A DNA stretch of 13,710 nt from DASPMP01 sp035626995. GTDB lineage: Bacteria > Gemmatimonadota > Gemmatimonadetes > Gemmatimonadales > Gemmatimonadaceae. This document shows positions 1 to 7,126 of this stretch, piece after piece. The notes below the pieces were generated by a model. It had not been told where the DNA came from. It worked only from the letters and a program-made list of their open reading frames with translations, and made no database searches. How positions within the stretch are numbered: position 1 is the stretch's first letter; each line of letters starts with the position of its first letter. The translations under genes and the position numbers were made by a program. Location of the stretch: positions 1 through 13,710 of the forward strand of contig DASPMP010000321.1 in the NCBI GenBank assembly GCA_035626995.1. Direction: 5' to 3'.

Positions 1-1
1 C

Positions 2-589
2 GCGCTGTGGGTGACCGACGCGAACGAGATCCACGTCCCAACGGGCCAGCCGGTGCTGATCGAACTCGCGTCGAACGACGTGATCCACAGCCTGTGGGTG
101 CCCAGCCTCGGCGGCAAGAAAGACCTCATTCCCCGCTACAAGGACACCCTCTGGTTCCAGGCGGACACGCCCGGAGTGTATCGCGGGCAGTGCGCTGAAT
201 TCTGCGGCCACCAGCATGCGAAGATGGGCGTGGAGGTGATCGCGCATCCGCCGGCGGAGTTCCAGCAATGGCTGGCGCGCAATCGACTGCCTGCGCCGCA
301 TCCCACGGATACGGTCACGCAACGGGGCCAGGAAGTATTCCTCGCGGGCTCGTGCGTCCTCTGCCACGCTATCACGGGCACGCGCGCGACATCGCATGCG
401 GGCCCGGATCTCACGCACCTGGCAAGCCGTCGTCGTATCGCGGCGGGAACGCTGCCGAACAGTCGAGGCAACCTGGCGGCGTGGATCCTGGATCCGCAGT
501 CCATCAAGCCGGGCGCGAACATGCCCTCGAACCCGCTCTCGCCGTCGGATCTCGAGGCGCTGCTCGCATACCTGGAAACACTGAAGTGA
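2..589 (+). CDS. coxB: Cytochrome c oxidase subunit II with fused C-terminal cytochrome c (5' partial)
   Basis: This is the C-terminal part of the subunit that takes electrons from cytochrome c and passes them through CuA to subunit I. The reading frame is open to the window edge, so the N-terminal membrane hairpin lies outside. The visible cupredoxin domain has the first CuA His in NDVIHSLWVP and the binding loop GQCAEFCGHQHAKM, with both Cys, the Glu, the second His and the Met. After a short linker comes a class I cytochrome c domain with heme motif CVLCH and probable axial Met in GANMPSN. Fusion of CuA and heme c is typical of caa3-type oxidases. The domain is at the periplasmic face of the membrane. 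Subunit I starts 7 bases after the stop. The family call is very secure; the exact oxidase subtype depends on subunit I. Confidence 0.95.
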   Translation, partial: ALWVTDANEIHVPTGQPVLIELASNDVIHSLWVPSLGGKKDLIPRYKDTLWFQADTPGVYRGQCAEFCGHQHAKMGVEVIAHPPAEFQQWLARNRLPAPHPTDTVTQRGQEVFLAGSCVLCHAITGTRATSHAGPDLTHLASRRRIAAGTLPNSRGNLAAWILDPQSIKPGANMPSNPLSPSDLEALLAYLETLK

Positions 590-596
590 GGGCGAG

Positions 597-2555
597 GTGA
601 GCGCGTCGGTGCAGACCGTGACCCGCACGGGAGTGCCGGACGCGAAGTACGGCGAGCTGGCGGAGACGTATGCGTCGCCTCCCGGCTTCTGGGGATGGCT
701 GACGAGCGTGGACCACAAGGACATCGCGAAGCGCTACGTCATCACCGCGTTCGTCTGGTTTGCGCTGGCCGGAGTGGCCGCGGCGTTGATGCGCATGCAG
801 CTCTCCCGTCCCGAGATGAAGGTGCTGGGCCCGGACCAGTACAACCAGGCGTTCACGGTGCATGGCACGGCAATGATGTTCCTGTTCGCGGTGCCGGTGA
901 TGCTGGCGATCGCGATCTATGTCGTGCCGTTGATGCTGGGCACGAAGAACATCTCCTACCCGCGGCTCAACGCCTTCGGCTACTGGATGTTCCTCATCGC
1001 CGGGTGCCTTCTGTTCTCGTCCTGGTTCCTCAACACCGGACCGGACACCGGCTGGTTCGCGTACGTGCCGCTCTCGGGTCCGCAGTACGCGCCGGGAAAA
1101 CGCGTGGATGTGTGGGCTCAGGTGGTGACATTCAGCGAGATCGCGGGGCTGGTCGCCGCCGTCGAGCTGCTGGCGACGATCATCAAGACGCGCGCGCCGG
1201 GGATGTCGCTCAACCGCATCCCGCTGTTCGTGTGGGCGATTCTCGTGACCTGCGTGATGATGCTCTTCGCGCTCCCGACCATCGCCGTGGCCAGCACGAT
1301 GATGCTGGCGATGGATCGCCTGGTGGCGACGCACTTCTTCAATCAGGCCGAAGGGGGCGATCCCCTGCTCTGGCAGCACCTGTTCTGGTTCTTCGGTCAC
1401 CCAGAGGTCTACATCATGTTCCTTCCGGGGCTCGGCTTCGTGTCATCGATCGTCGAGACGTTCTCGGGACGACGCGTCTTCGGGTATCCGGTGATGGTGC
1501 TGAGCATGATCGCCACCGGCTTCGTCGCCTTCGGGCTATGGGTGCACCACATGTTCGCGACGCCCATCCCGCAACTTGGACGCAGCTTCTTCACGGCGGC
1601 GAGCATCGTGATCGCCATTCCCACTGGTACGCAGATCTTCTGCTGGATCGCCACCATCTGGTCGGGACGTCCGCGATTCACCGCATCAATGCTGTTCGCG
1701 CTCGGCTTCATCATAGTCTTTACAATCGGCGGACTGTCGGGAGTGATGATCGCGTCGGTGCCCTTCGACCTGCAGGTGCACGACAGCTTCTTCATCGTCG
1801 CGCACTTCCACTACGTGATCCTGGGCGGGGTGGTGTTCCCGCTCTTTGGCGCGTGCTACTACTGGTTTCCGAAGATGACCGGCAGGATGCTGAGCGAGCG
1901 CATGGGCAAGTGGCAATTCTGGCTGTTCTTCATCGGCGTGAATGTCGCGTTCTTCCCGATGCACCTCCTGGGGCTGATGGGAATGCCGCGGCGCATCTAC
2001 ACGTATCTCCCGGAGACCGGCTGGGGGAACCTGAACCTGCTGGTGTCGGTGGGCGCGGCAATCATCGCGATCAGCGTCGTGCTGTTTGTGGTCAATGTCG
2101 TGCGCACCCTGCTGCGAGGGCAGCCAGCACCCGACAATCCGTGGGATGCGCCGACGCTCGAATGGGCGACGTCGTCGCCGCCAGAGCCCTGGAACTTCGC
2201 CAACATCCCCGTCTGCGAGAGTCGCACGCCGCTGTGGAGCTCGGAAGGAGTGCTGGTAAACGAATTGCCTGTGGTGACCGGGCTGAAGACCGATCGGCGC
2301 GAGTTGCTCGTGACAACAGCGCTCGACGCCGTGCCCGACTGCTGCCACAAGCATCCCGCCGAGAGCATCTGGCCTTTGGGGATGGCGGTGGCGCTGGGGG
2401 TGACCTTCATCGGCGCGATCTTCTCACCGTGGTTTTACGTCGTGGGCTTCGGCCTGGCGACGATCGCGTTTGCTGGCTGGGCATGGCCGCGGAAGACAGA
2501 ACACACGGACGAAGCGGTGCTTCCCACGGGCGGGATCGAGGAGCTGGAGCGATGA
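597..2555 (+). CDS. ctaD: Heme-copper oxidase subunit I (A-type, divergent proton channels)
   Basis: Catalytic subunit of the terminal oxidase, 652 residues with about 12 core helices and two extra C-terminal helices (about residues 565-610) after a soluble linker. All metal ligands are visible: heme a His89 (VHGTAMM) and His405, heme a3 His403 (VAHFHY), and CuB His268 (GHPEVY), His317 and His318 (WVHHMF). The cross-linking Tyr272 and the Glu270 of HPEVY are present, as is the PRR motif at 464-466. Against Rhodobacter/Paracoccus subunit I aligned by eye, the D-channel entrance Asp is Asn118, the nearby Asn is Ile107, another channel Asn is Glu190, and the K-channel Lys is Gln346. The GTG start is chosen because GAGGG lies just upstream and the N-terminus matches the family. 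The stop overlaps the next ATG (ATGA). It resembles the alternative oxidases of the CoxMNOP kind (family knowledge, not checked). Oxygen reduction is the best call. Confidence 0.95.
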   Translation: MSASVQTVTRTGVPDAKYGELAETYASPPGFWGWLTSVDHKDIAKRYVITAFVWFALAGVAAALMRMQLSRPEMKVLGPDQYNQAFTVHGTAMMFLFAVPVMLAIAIYVVPLMLGTKNISYPRLNAFGYWMFLIAGCLLFSSWFLNTGPDTGWFAYVPLSGPQYAPGKRVDVWAQVVTFSEIAGLVAAVELLATIIKTRAPGMSLNRIPLFVWAILVTCVMMLFALPTIAVASTMMLAMDRLVATHFFNQAEGGDPLLWQHLFWFFGHPEVYIMFLPGLGFVSSIVETFSGRRVFGYPVMVLSMIATGFVAFGLWVHHMFATPIPQLGRSFFTAASIVIAIPTGTQIFCWIATIWSGRPRFTASMLFALGFIIVFTIGGLSGVMIASVPFDLQVHDSFFIVAHFHYVILGGVVFPLFGACYYWFPKMTGRMLSERMGKWQFWLFFIGVNVAFFPMHLLGLMGMPRRIYTYLPETGWGNLNLLVSVGAAIIAISVVLFVVNVVRTLLRGQPAPDNPWDAPTLEWATSSPPEPWNFANIPVCESRTPLWSSEGVLVNELPVVTGLKTDRRELLVTTALDAVPDCCHKHPAESIWPLGMAVALGVTFIGAIFSPWFYVVGFGLATIAFAGWAWPRKTEHTDEAVLPTGGIEELER

Positions 2556-3166
2556 CCCTCCCGCGCCGAGTGGTGTTGGATGTTTCGCTGCTGCCGCGCA
2601 CCGTGTTTGGCGTGCGCGACATGATGTGGTGGGGCACACTGGCGTTCGTGATCGTCGAAGGCTTCTCGCTCGTGCTCACGGTCGCGGTGTCGTTGTACCT
2701 GCGCAAGAACTTCGCGACCTGGCCACCGGAGGACATTCTCCTGCCGTCGGTTGTGGCGCCGACGATCCAGATGGTCCTGATGCTCGTCAGTCTCCCGGTG
2801 ATCCGCCGGCTGTCGCAGCGCTCGATGGACTTCGAAGTGCATCCGGTGCGGAGGCTGCTGACCATCGCCGCGCTGTTCACCATTACTTTCGTGGCGTTGC
2901 GCGCCTGGGAGCTGACGCAGTCGCTCAACGTGCGCTGGGACGCCAACGCGTACGGTTCGGCGCAGTGGCTGGTGGTGGGAAGTCATGCGCTGCTGCTGGC
3001 AGTACAGAGCGTGGAGACGATCGGCATGGCGCTGATCTTCTGGCGCGGCCCGGTGGAGAAAAAGCATTTCTCCGATGCGTCGGACATCGCCTTCTACTGG
3101 TACTTCATCGTCTTGTCGTGGCTGCCGTTGTACCTGCTGGCGTTCTGGCTGCCGCGATGGATCTGA
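2552..3166 (+). CDS. ctaE: Heme-copper oxidase subunit III
   Basis: Integral membrane subunit of 204 residues with about five helices, belonging to the cytochrome c oxidase subunit III / cytochrome o ubiquinol oxidase CyoC fold. It does not bind redox metal but stabilises subunit I and supports oxygen access. The first helix carries the family pattern around MMWWGTLAFVIVEGFS, including the buried Glu typical of this subunit, followed by a conserved WPP turn. A late helix (AVQSVETIGMALIFW) and a final helix ending in LPRWI complete the fold. It is shorter than the seven-helix form, as in other five-helix bacterial versions. The ATG overlaps the stop of subunit I as ATGA, so translation is probably coupled. 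The open frame extends far upstream, but that part is a shadow of subunit I. Confidence 0.88.
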   Translation: MTLPRRVVLDVSLLPRTVFGVRDMMWWGTLAFVIVEGFSLVLTVAVSLYLRKNFATWPPEDILLPSVVAPTIQMVLMLVSLPVIRRLSQRSMDFEVHPVRRLLTIAALFTITFVALRAWELTQSLNVRWDANAYGSAQWLVVGSHALLLAVQSVETIGMALIFWRGPVEKKHFSDASDIAFYWYFIVLSWLPLYLLAFWLPRWI

Positions 3167-3168
3167 AC

Positions 3169-3570
3169 ATGACGCAGCCGCTTCCCGACGACATCTCGGA
3201 CAACCCGCACCAGCCGGAGCTCGCGGGGCCCGCGCCGGTGCTGCAATGGGCAGGAATGTTCCTGTCGCCCGCGGCGCTGCTGCTGCACCTGCAGGTCAAC
3301 TACCTGCTGGTGCTGTACATCTGTGGTACGACGATCGGGCGCGGTCCCGTATACGCCGCGGGATTCATCGCGTTGTTGCTGTCGGCGGTGGGTTGTCTGG
3401 CGGCGTGGCTCACATGGACGCGCGCCGGTCAGGGCCCGCCTGGCAACGACAGCGGGGCGCTGCCGCGCACCCGGATGCTTGGCGTGGTGGGACTTGGCGT
3501 CAGTGGCATCACGTTCCTCGTGCTCGTGGCGCAGGTGATCGCTGCATTCGTGGGAGTGACCTGCGGATGA
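3169..3570 (+). CDS. Small three-helix membrane protein of the oxidase operon
   Basis: A 133-residue membrane protein with a hydrophilic, Asp/Pro-rich N-terminus and three predicted helices: about residues 26-48, 56-78 and 105-128. The first contains PAALLLHLQVNYLLV and the last ends in VGVTCG. I do not recognise a characterised family. Its place between subunit III and cytochrome c suggests an accessory or subunit IV-like part of the oxidase, possibly the fourth product of a CoxMNOP-like operon. Two starts are possible: ATG at 3157, overlapping subunit III by 10 bases, or ATG at 3169, 2 bases after its stop. I prefer 3169 because a weak GGA lies at suitable spacing and the extra residues (MDLN) add nothing. 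Its end overlaps the next ATG. Function is inferred from context only. Confidence 0.75.
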   Translation: MTQPLPDDISDNPHQPELAGPAPVLQWAGMFLSPAALLLHLQVNYLLVLYICGTTIGRGPVYAAGFIALLLSAVGCLAAWLTWTRAGQGPPGNDSGALPRTRMLGVVGLGVSGITFLVLVAQVIAAFVGVTCG

Positions 3571-4064
3571 AGGAGTCACGCGACGACCGCACACCGCCGG
3601 TGGATCATGATCCGGAAATGGGGGACCTGTTCGTGCCGCATGACGAGTCGCACGACGCACGGTACACCGCTCGGTGGCTGGCGACGCTGCTCGGCGCGGT
3701 GATCCTGTACTTCGGCGGCGCGCTCGTGCACGAGCGCTGGCAGCAGCGCGGGAAGATCCTGAGCGACGCGCAGCACATGACGGGCGGTGATGCCACGGCC
3801 GGACGCGCACTCCTGCGACCGTATGGCTGCGCCACCTGTCACACAATTCCCGGAGTCCAGGGAAGCGATGGCACGATCGGCCCGCCGCTCGCGGGCCTCG
3901 CGAGCCGCATGTACGTCGGCGGGGTGGTGACCAACACACCGGCGAACCTGATCCGGTGGATCGTCAACCCGAAGGCCATCGACGCGAAGACGGCGATGCC
4001 CGTGGTCGGGGTGAGTGAAGAACAGGCACGCGACATCGCCGCCTATCTCTACACCTTGCGATGA
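3567..4064 (+). CDS. Membrane-anchored class I cytochrome c
   Basis: A 165-residue cytochrome c with a charged cytoplasmic N-terminus of about 35 residues (rich in Asp, Glu, His), one transmembrane helix (WLATLLGAVILYFGGALVH), and a periplasmic heme domain. The heme-binding motif is CATCH; the probable axial Met is in TAMPVVGVS. The C-terminal ARDIAAYLYTLR helix is typical of class I cytochromes. It is probably an electron donor to, or an integral extra subunit of, the oxidase encoded just upstream, giving the complex a second heme c besides that fused to subunit II. The ATG overlaps the preceding stop (ATGA), and its own stop overlaps the next start in the same way. Family assignment is secure; the role as donor is inferred from position. 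Confidence 0.92.
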   Translation: MKESRDDRTPPVDHDPEMGDLFVPHDESHDARYTARWLATLLGAVILYFGGALVHERWQQRGKILSDAQHMTGGDATAGRALLRPYGCATCHTIPGVQGSDGTIGPPLAGLASRMYVGGVVTNTPANLIRWIVNPKAIDAKTAMPVVGVSEEQARDIAAYLYTLR

Positions 4065-5038
4065 GACGCCTTCTCCTGCTCCTGTGCGCCGCGACGGCGT
4101 GCCGGGACGCGGCGGAGGCCCGCGACCTCGTGAATCGTGCGCCGCAAGCCGACCAGTATCGCGCCGGGATGTCGGACGCTGGCGCCACGCATGTGCGTAC
4201 CATCATCGGGTTCAACGATCCCGAATCCGTGCGCTACGATCCGCAGCAGGATGTCTTCTTCGTGTCCAACACGGCGGGACTGGGATCGGCGCGCGACGCC
4301 AACGGGTACATCGTGCGCATCTCCGCCGCGCGCATGGACTCGGCGGACGTGTTCGTCCGCAGCGGAGCGAATGGCGTCACGCTGCACGCGCCGAAAGGGC
4401 TGGCGCTCCAGGGCGACACGCTCTGGGTGACGGACATCGATGTGGTGCGCGGCTTCAACCGCTTCACTGGGCAACCGGTGGGCACGATCGACTTCTCGGC
4501 CTTCTCGCCGGTGCAGCTGAACGACATCGCGACGGGTCCAGATGGGATGCGGGTAACCGACACTGGCATCCATATGGTCTATGAAGGGAACGTGCACACC
4601 GGGCCGGACAAGGTCTTCGCGATCGACGCCGGCCGCCGAGTGCGCGTGGTCATTCAGGATTCCAGCCTGCACCTGCCTAACGGCATCACCTGGGACGATG
4701 CCACGAAGCGCTGGATCGTCGTGGCATTCGATCGCCATGCCGGTGAGGTGTGGGTGCTGCCGAGCGCCGGCGACACATCCCGCACGGTGCTGCGTCGTGG
4801 CAAGGGTCAGCTGGATGGCGTGGAAGCGCTACCCAACGGCAAGTTGCTCTTCTCCAGCTGGGCCGATTCGGCGATTCATGTTCTCGAAGGGACGCGGGAC
4901 ACCCCGATCATCCGCCAGGTGCACGAGCCCGCGGACATCGGCGTGGACACGCGTCGCGGGCGCGTGCTGATCCCGCTCGCGGTGATTGGCCACGTCCAGG
5001 TGTGGGACCTCGGCCCAGCGTGGACCGGGCGCCGCTAG
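4061..5038 (+). CDS. SMP-30/gluconolactonase-like beta-propeller lipoprotein
   Basis: A 325-residue exported protein beginning with a short signal peptide (MRRLLLLLCAATAC) whose Cys14 looks like a lipidation site, although the lipobox is not perfect. The mature part consists of repeated beta-strand blades of the SMP-30/NHL type: DPESVRYDPQQDVFFVSN, KGLALQGDTLWVTD, LNDIATGPDG, HLPNGITWDD and GVEALPNGKLLFSSW. The Glu in DPES, Asn in LPNG and an Asp in VAFDRH could be the three metal ligands known in SMP-30, but this is inference. Members hydrolyse lactones or phosphotriesters, and many have no known substrate. Being the last gene of the oxidase operon (ATGA overlap with the cytochrome gene) it may be an accessory of the respiratory complex at the outer face of the membrane. 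No enzyme activity can be claimed. Confidence 0.8.
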   Translation: MRRLLLLLCAATACRDAAEARDLVNRAPQADQYRAGMSDAGATHVRTIIGFNDPESVRYDPQQDVFFVSNTAGLGSARDANGYIVRISAARMDSADVFVRSGANGVTLHAPKGLALQGDTLWVTDIDVVRGFNRFTGQPVGTIDFSAFSPVQLNDIATGPDGMRVTDTGIHMVYEGNVHTGPDKVFAIDAGRRVRVVIQDSSLHLPNGITWDDATKRWIVVAFDRHAGEVWVLPSAGDTSRTVLRRGKGQLDGVEALPNGKLLFSSWADSAIHVLEGTRDTPIIRQVHEPADIGVDTRRGRVLIPLAVIGHVQVWDLGPAWTGRR

Positions 5039-5059
5039 ACGCACGTGAGTTAGCCCGGT
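5024..5059. terminator. Inverted repeat across two convergent gene ends
   Basis: ACCGGGC at 5024-5030 is matched by its exact reverse complement GCCCGGT at 5053-5059, with a further G-U pair possible outside. The 22-base loop holds the stop of the SMP-30-like gene, and the right arm lies in the end of the FNT gene. No T tract follows on either strand, so an intrinsic terminator is only possible. It could instead protect both mRNA 3' ends. Confidence 0.4.
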
Positions 5060-5916
5060 TCCACCTGGGCGTGGTTCAGCGCCGCGACGAGCGCGACACC
5101 CCCGAGCGTGTTGCCCAGCAGCGCCGGGAGGATGTAGCCGCCGAGCGCCGCGACGATGCTTATGTCGCCGAGCGCGGTGAGGTAGAACGCTTCGACGGCG
5201 CCGACGATCACGTGCGACAGCCCGGCAGCGCCGATGAGCCACGTCATGACGATCACGACAATGACCTGGGATTGGCTCGCCGCGGGAAGCATCCACACCA
5301 TGAGGGCGATGATCCATCCAGCGACGATGGCCGTGGCGAACACCGTTGCCCAATCGTGGCTCATGTTCTCGAGCGCGACGGTGCGCATGGCATGTCGCAC
5401 CTCGGGAGAGAGGATGGCAGTGCGCGCGGCGGCCCACGCGAAGAGCAACGCGCCGACCAGGTTTGCGGCGAGCACCATGCCCCAGAGCACGAATATCTTG
5501 CGCAACATGCGTCGGCTGGGCGACGCCATGTAGGGCACGATGGGGCGCAGGGTGTTCTCGGTGTAGAGCTGCTGACTGCCCAGTGTCACCGCTAGAAAGC
5601 CAATGGGGTAGCCGAGCGCTGCGACGAGATGGCGCCAGGGTGTTTCCGGCAGTCCGTGATGCAGCGCCGCGATGGTCATGACGGAGAGGCCCATGGCGAG
5701 GCCTCCGGCGATCCCTGACCAGCCGAGGGAGATCGGTGCACGATTGAGCTCTTTCACTGCTTCGCGGCGAATGACTTCGTGGGTCACTGCGGCGTCGAGC
5801 TTTTCCTCCTCGTGGACCTTCTTCCGTTCGTGCGCGTCGAGGGTGGTCGGCTCGCCTTCATGCTCGTCGTGCTTTTCCTCGGCCTTGCGCTGCTGCTTCT
5901 CATGCTCCGATGTCAT
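5050..5916 (-). CDS. Formate/nitrite transporter family protein (YfdC-like)
   Basis: A 288-residue FNT-family channel that would move small monovalent anions such as formate or nitrite across the inner membrane. The first 58 or so residues are a hydrophilic tail very rich in Glu, Lys and His, absent from FocA, then six helices follow. Family marks include SLGWSGIAGGLAMGLS in the first helix, LGSQQLYTENTLRPIVP around the second broken helix, and GLSHVIVGAVEAFYL, whose His matches the central pore His of FocA. The QQLYTENTL and SHVIVGAVE forms resemble E. coli YfdC more than FocA or NirC. It is the second gene of an operon: its ATG overlaps the stop of the XoxJ-like gene by four bases (5913-5916). 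Family is secure; the transported ion is unknown, though the partner gene makes formate an attractive guess. Confidence 0.9.
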   Translation of the reverse strand: MTSEHEKQQRKAEEKHDEHEGEPTTLDAHERKKVHEEEKLDAAVTHEVIRREAVKELNRAPISLGWSGIAGGLAMGLSVMTIAALHHGLPETPWRHLVAALGYPIGFLAVTLGSQQLYTENTLRPIVPYMASPSRRMLRKIFVLWGMVLAANLVGALLFAWAAARTAILSPEVRHAMRTVALENMSHDWATVFATAIVAGWIIALMVWMLPAASQSQVIVVIVMTWLIGAAGLSHVIVGAVEAFYLTALGDISIVAALGGYILPALLGNTLGGVALVAALNHAQVEPG

Positions 5917-6761
5917 GGTTGTCTTCGGTCTGTTCGGGGAACGTGGAAGGCAGCGAGGATGGAGTCCATGCTGTCGCGGCGGCGCACGAGCACGTCATCG
6001 AGCTGCTGGCGGAACGCCGTGTCCGCGCGACGGACGCCCATCGCGATGTCGAAGACGAAGGGGAGGAATGGCAGATCCACCTGGGGGCTGACTGGCACGA
6101 TGGTGAGTGGAACGGCTTGCTTCGCCGCGAAGTATCCCGCGAGCGGGCCCCAGACGATGGCGACGTCGACGGTGCCCTTTGCCACTGCTTCGACGATGCG
6201 GGCTGGTGGGTTCGGCTCGCGATAATCGCCGTAGATGCTGAAGCCCACAATGTTGCGCACGATGCCGCGCTTATTGAGGGCGTGCACGGCCGGTGTGTTT
6301 GCGCCATCGTCGCCCACGAATTGTACGCCGACCTTCACGCGGCGCAGGATGCTGTCGTTGAGCGATCGGATGGTAAAGGGTGCGTCAGCCCGGTGCACGA
6401 ACACGTACGTCGACCGATAATACGGGCGCGTGGGCAGCACGAGCTCGACGCTGGCCGGAATGCCCACGATTACATCACAGAGTTCCGCGCGCAGGGTATT
6501 GCGGATGAAGCCGCGCCGCTGTGCATACCATGCGTACTGCAGCGGCCGCTCCATCTCGCTGGCCAGCAGGCGCGCGATATGGTTCTCGAAGCCCTCCTCC
6601 CGACTGTTCGAGAAGGGCAGGTTGTTCGGGTCCGCACACACACGCAGCGTTCTCGCCTCGGAAGATGATGCGCTGCTGCCAGTTGCGGCGAAGAGCGCGA
6701 GCAGTGGAACGAAGCGACGGATCAGTGCCTCCGGTGTGAGGACAGGGCGAGCAATAGGCAT
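5913..6761 (-). CDS. Quinoprotein dehydrogenase-associated periplasmic binding protein (XoxJ/MoxJ-like)
   Basis: A 282-residue exported protein of the solute-binding fold that accompanies PQQ-dependent alcohol dehydrogenases. The signal peptide (hydrophobic FVPLLALFAATG, preceded by RR at 15-16) should be cleaved near residue 30-36. Diagnostic family segments are LRVCADPNNLPFSN (39-52), EGFENHIARLLASEM, YAWYAQRRGFIRNTL (76-90), CDVIVGIP and TRPYYRSTYVF (111-121). In methylotrophs XoxJ/MoxJ is thought to help activate or assemble methanol dehydrogenase rather than feed an ABC transporter. No dehydrogenase, PQQ gene or cytochrome cL gene is in this window, so the partner is elsewhere or the protein has another role. 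It is translationally coupled to the FNT gene. The ATG has only a weak AGGA about 13 bases upstream, so the exact start is less certain than the family. Confidence 0.9.
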   Translation of the reverse strand: MPIARPVLTPEALIRRFVPLLALFAATGSSASSSEARTLRVCADPNNLPFSNSREEGFENHIARLLASEMERPLQYAWYAQRRGFIRNTLRAELCDVIVGIPASVELVLPTRPYYRSTYVFVHRADAPFTIRSLNDSILRRVKVGVQFVGDDGANTPAVHALNKRGIVRNIVGFSIYGDYREPNPPARIVEAVAKGTVDVAIVWGPLAGYFAAKQAVPLTIVPVSPQVDLPFLPFVFDIAMGVRRADTAFRQQLDDVLVRRRDSMDSILAAFHVPRTDRRQP

Positions 6762-6894
6762 ACCCGCTTGAATCCTGCTTCACGATCGTGCTCCTGATCG
6801 CACCGTGGCCGTACCCTGTACATGCCTCGCGTCACACCGACCGTCACCGCGTTACTTGCCTTGCGCGCGGGACGACGAACAAGGGTGGCAAGAA

Positions 6895-6967
<73 letters not shown>

Positions 6968-7052
6968 TGCGTCGAAAACTAATGCGGCGATGACTGTGAC
7001 CGTACACACATCGCTGGCCGGACTCGCCCCTACCTTCAATCGGGACATGACG

Positions 7053-7080
7053 TTGCGAATAGGGATTCGCATCGTATAAG
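7053..7080 (+). promoter_or_regulatory. Sigma70-like promoter for the 7127 gene
   Basis: TTGCGA (7053-7058) and TATAAG (7075-7080) match the -35 and -10 consensus at four and five of six positions, separated by 16 bases. Transcription would start near 7087, about 40 bases before the ATG. Two inverted repeats, one in the spacer and one at the start site, suggest control. Confidence 0.6.
7054..7071. repeat. Inverted repeat inside promoter spacer (possible operator)
   Basis: TGCGAAT and ATTCGCA form perfect 7-base arms around AGGG. The element overlaps the -35 box and fills most of the spacer, the usual place for a repressor site. No regulator gene is adjacent, so the binding protein is unknown. 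Confidence 0.45.
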
Positions 7081-7083
7081 GAA

Positions 7084-7101
7084 TGGAGCGCCGGCGCTCC
7101 A
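7084..7101. repeat. Perfect 18-base palindrome at the predicted transcription start
   Basis: TGGAGCGCCGGCGCTCCA reads the same on both strands. It begins four bases after the -10 box and covers the predicted +1. It could be a second operator or, if transcribed, a GC-rich 5' hairpin ahead of the ribosome site. No T tract follows, so it is not a terminator. Confidence 0.5.
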
Positions 7102-7126
7102 AGCCCGCCCATTTGAGGATTGCCGC

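Noticed and set aside
504..1400. 298-residue open frame on the - strand
   Set aside because: It lies antisense to the oxidase genes, is very rich in Arg and His, and has no family motif. It is a GC-driven shadow frame.
695..2551. Upstream extension of the subunit III frame
   Set aside because: The extension overlaps subunit I in another frame and reads as Arg-rich low complexity. The subunit III protein begins cleanly at 2552.
597..2555. Subunit I as a nitric oxide reductase rather than an oxidase
   Set aside because: The HPEVY motif with its cross-linking Tyr, three CuB His and a CuA subunit II are all present, which fits an oxygen reductase. The changed channel residues alone do not make it a NOR; a tree would settle this.
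5913..6761. Part of a complete methanol dehydrogenase cluster
   Set aside because: No xoxF/mxaF, PQQ synthesis or cytochrome cL gene is visible. The cytochrome c at 3567 belongs to the oxidase operon by overlap.
6855..6892. Inverted repeat CTTGCC/GGCAAG just downstream of the tRNA 3' end
   Set aside because: The stem is only six pairs with a long irregular loop, and no T tract follows on the - strand. It is too weak to call a terminator.
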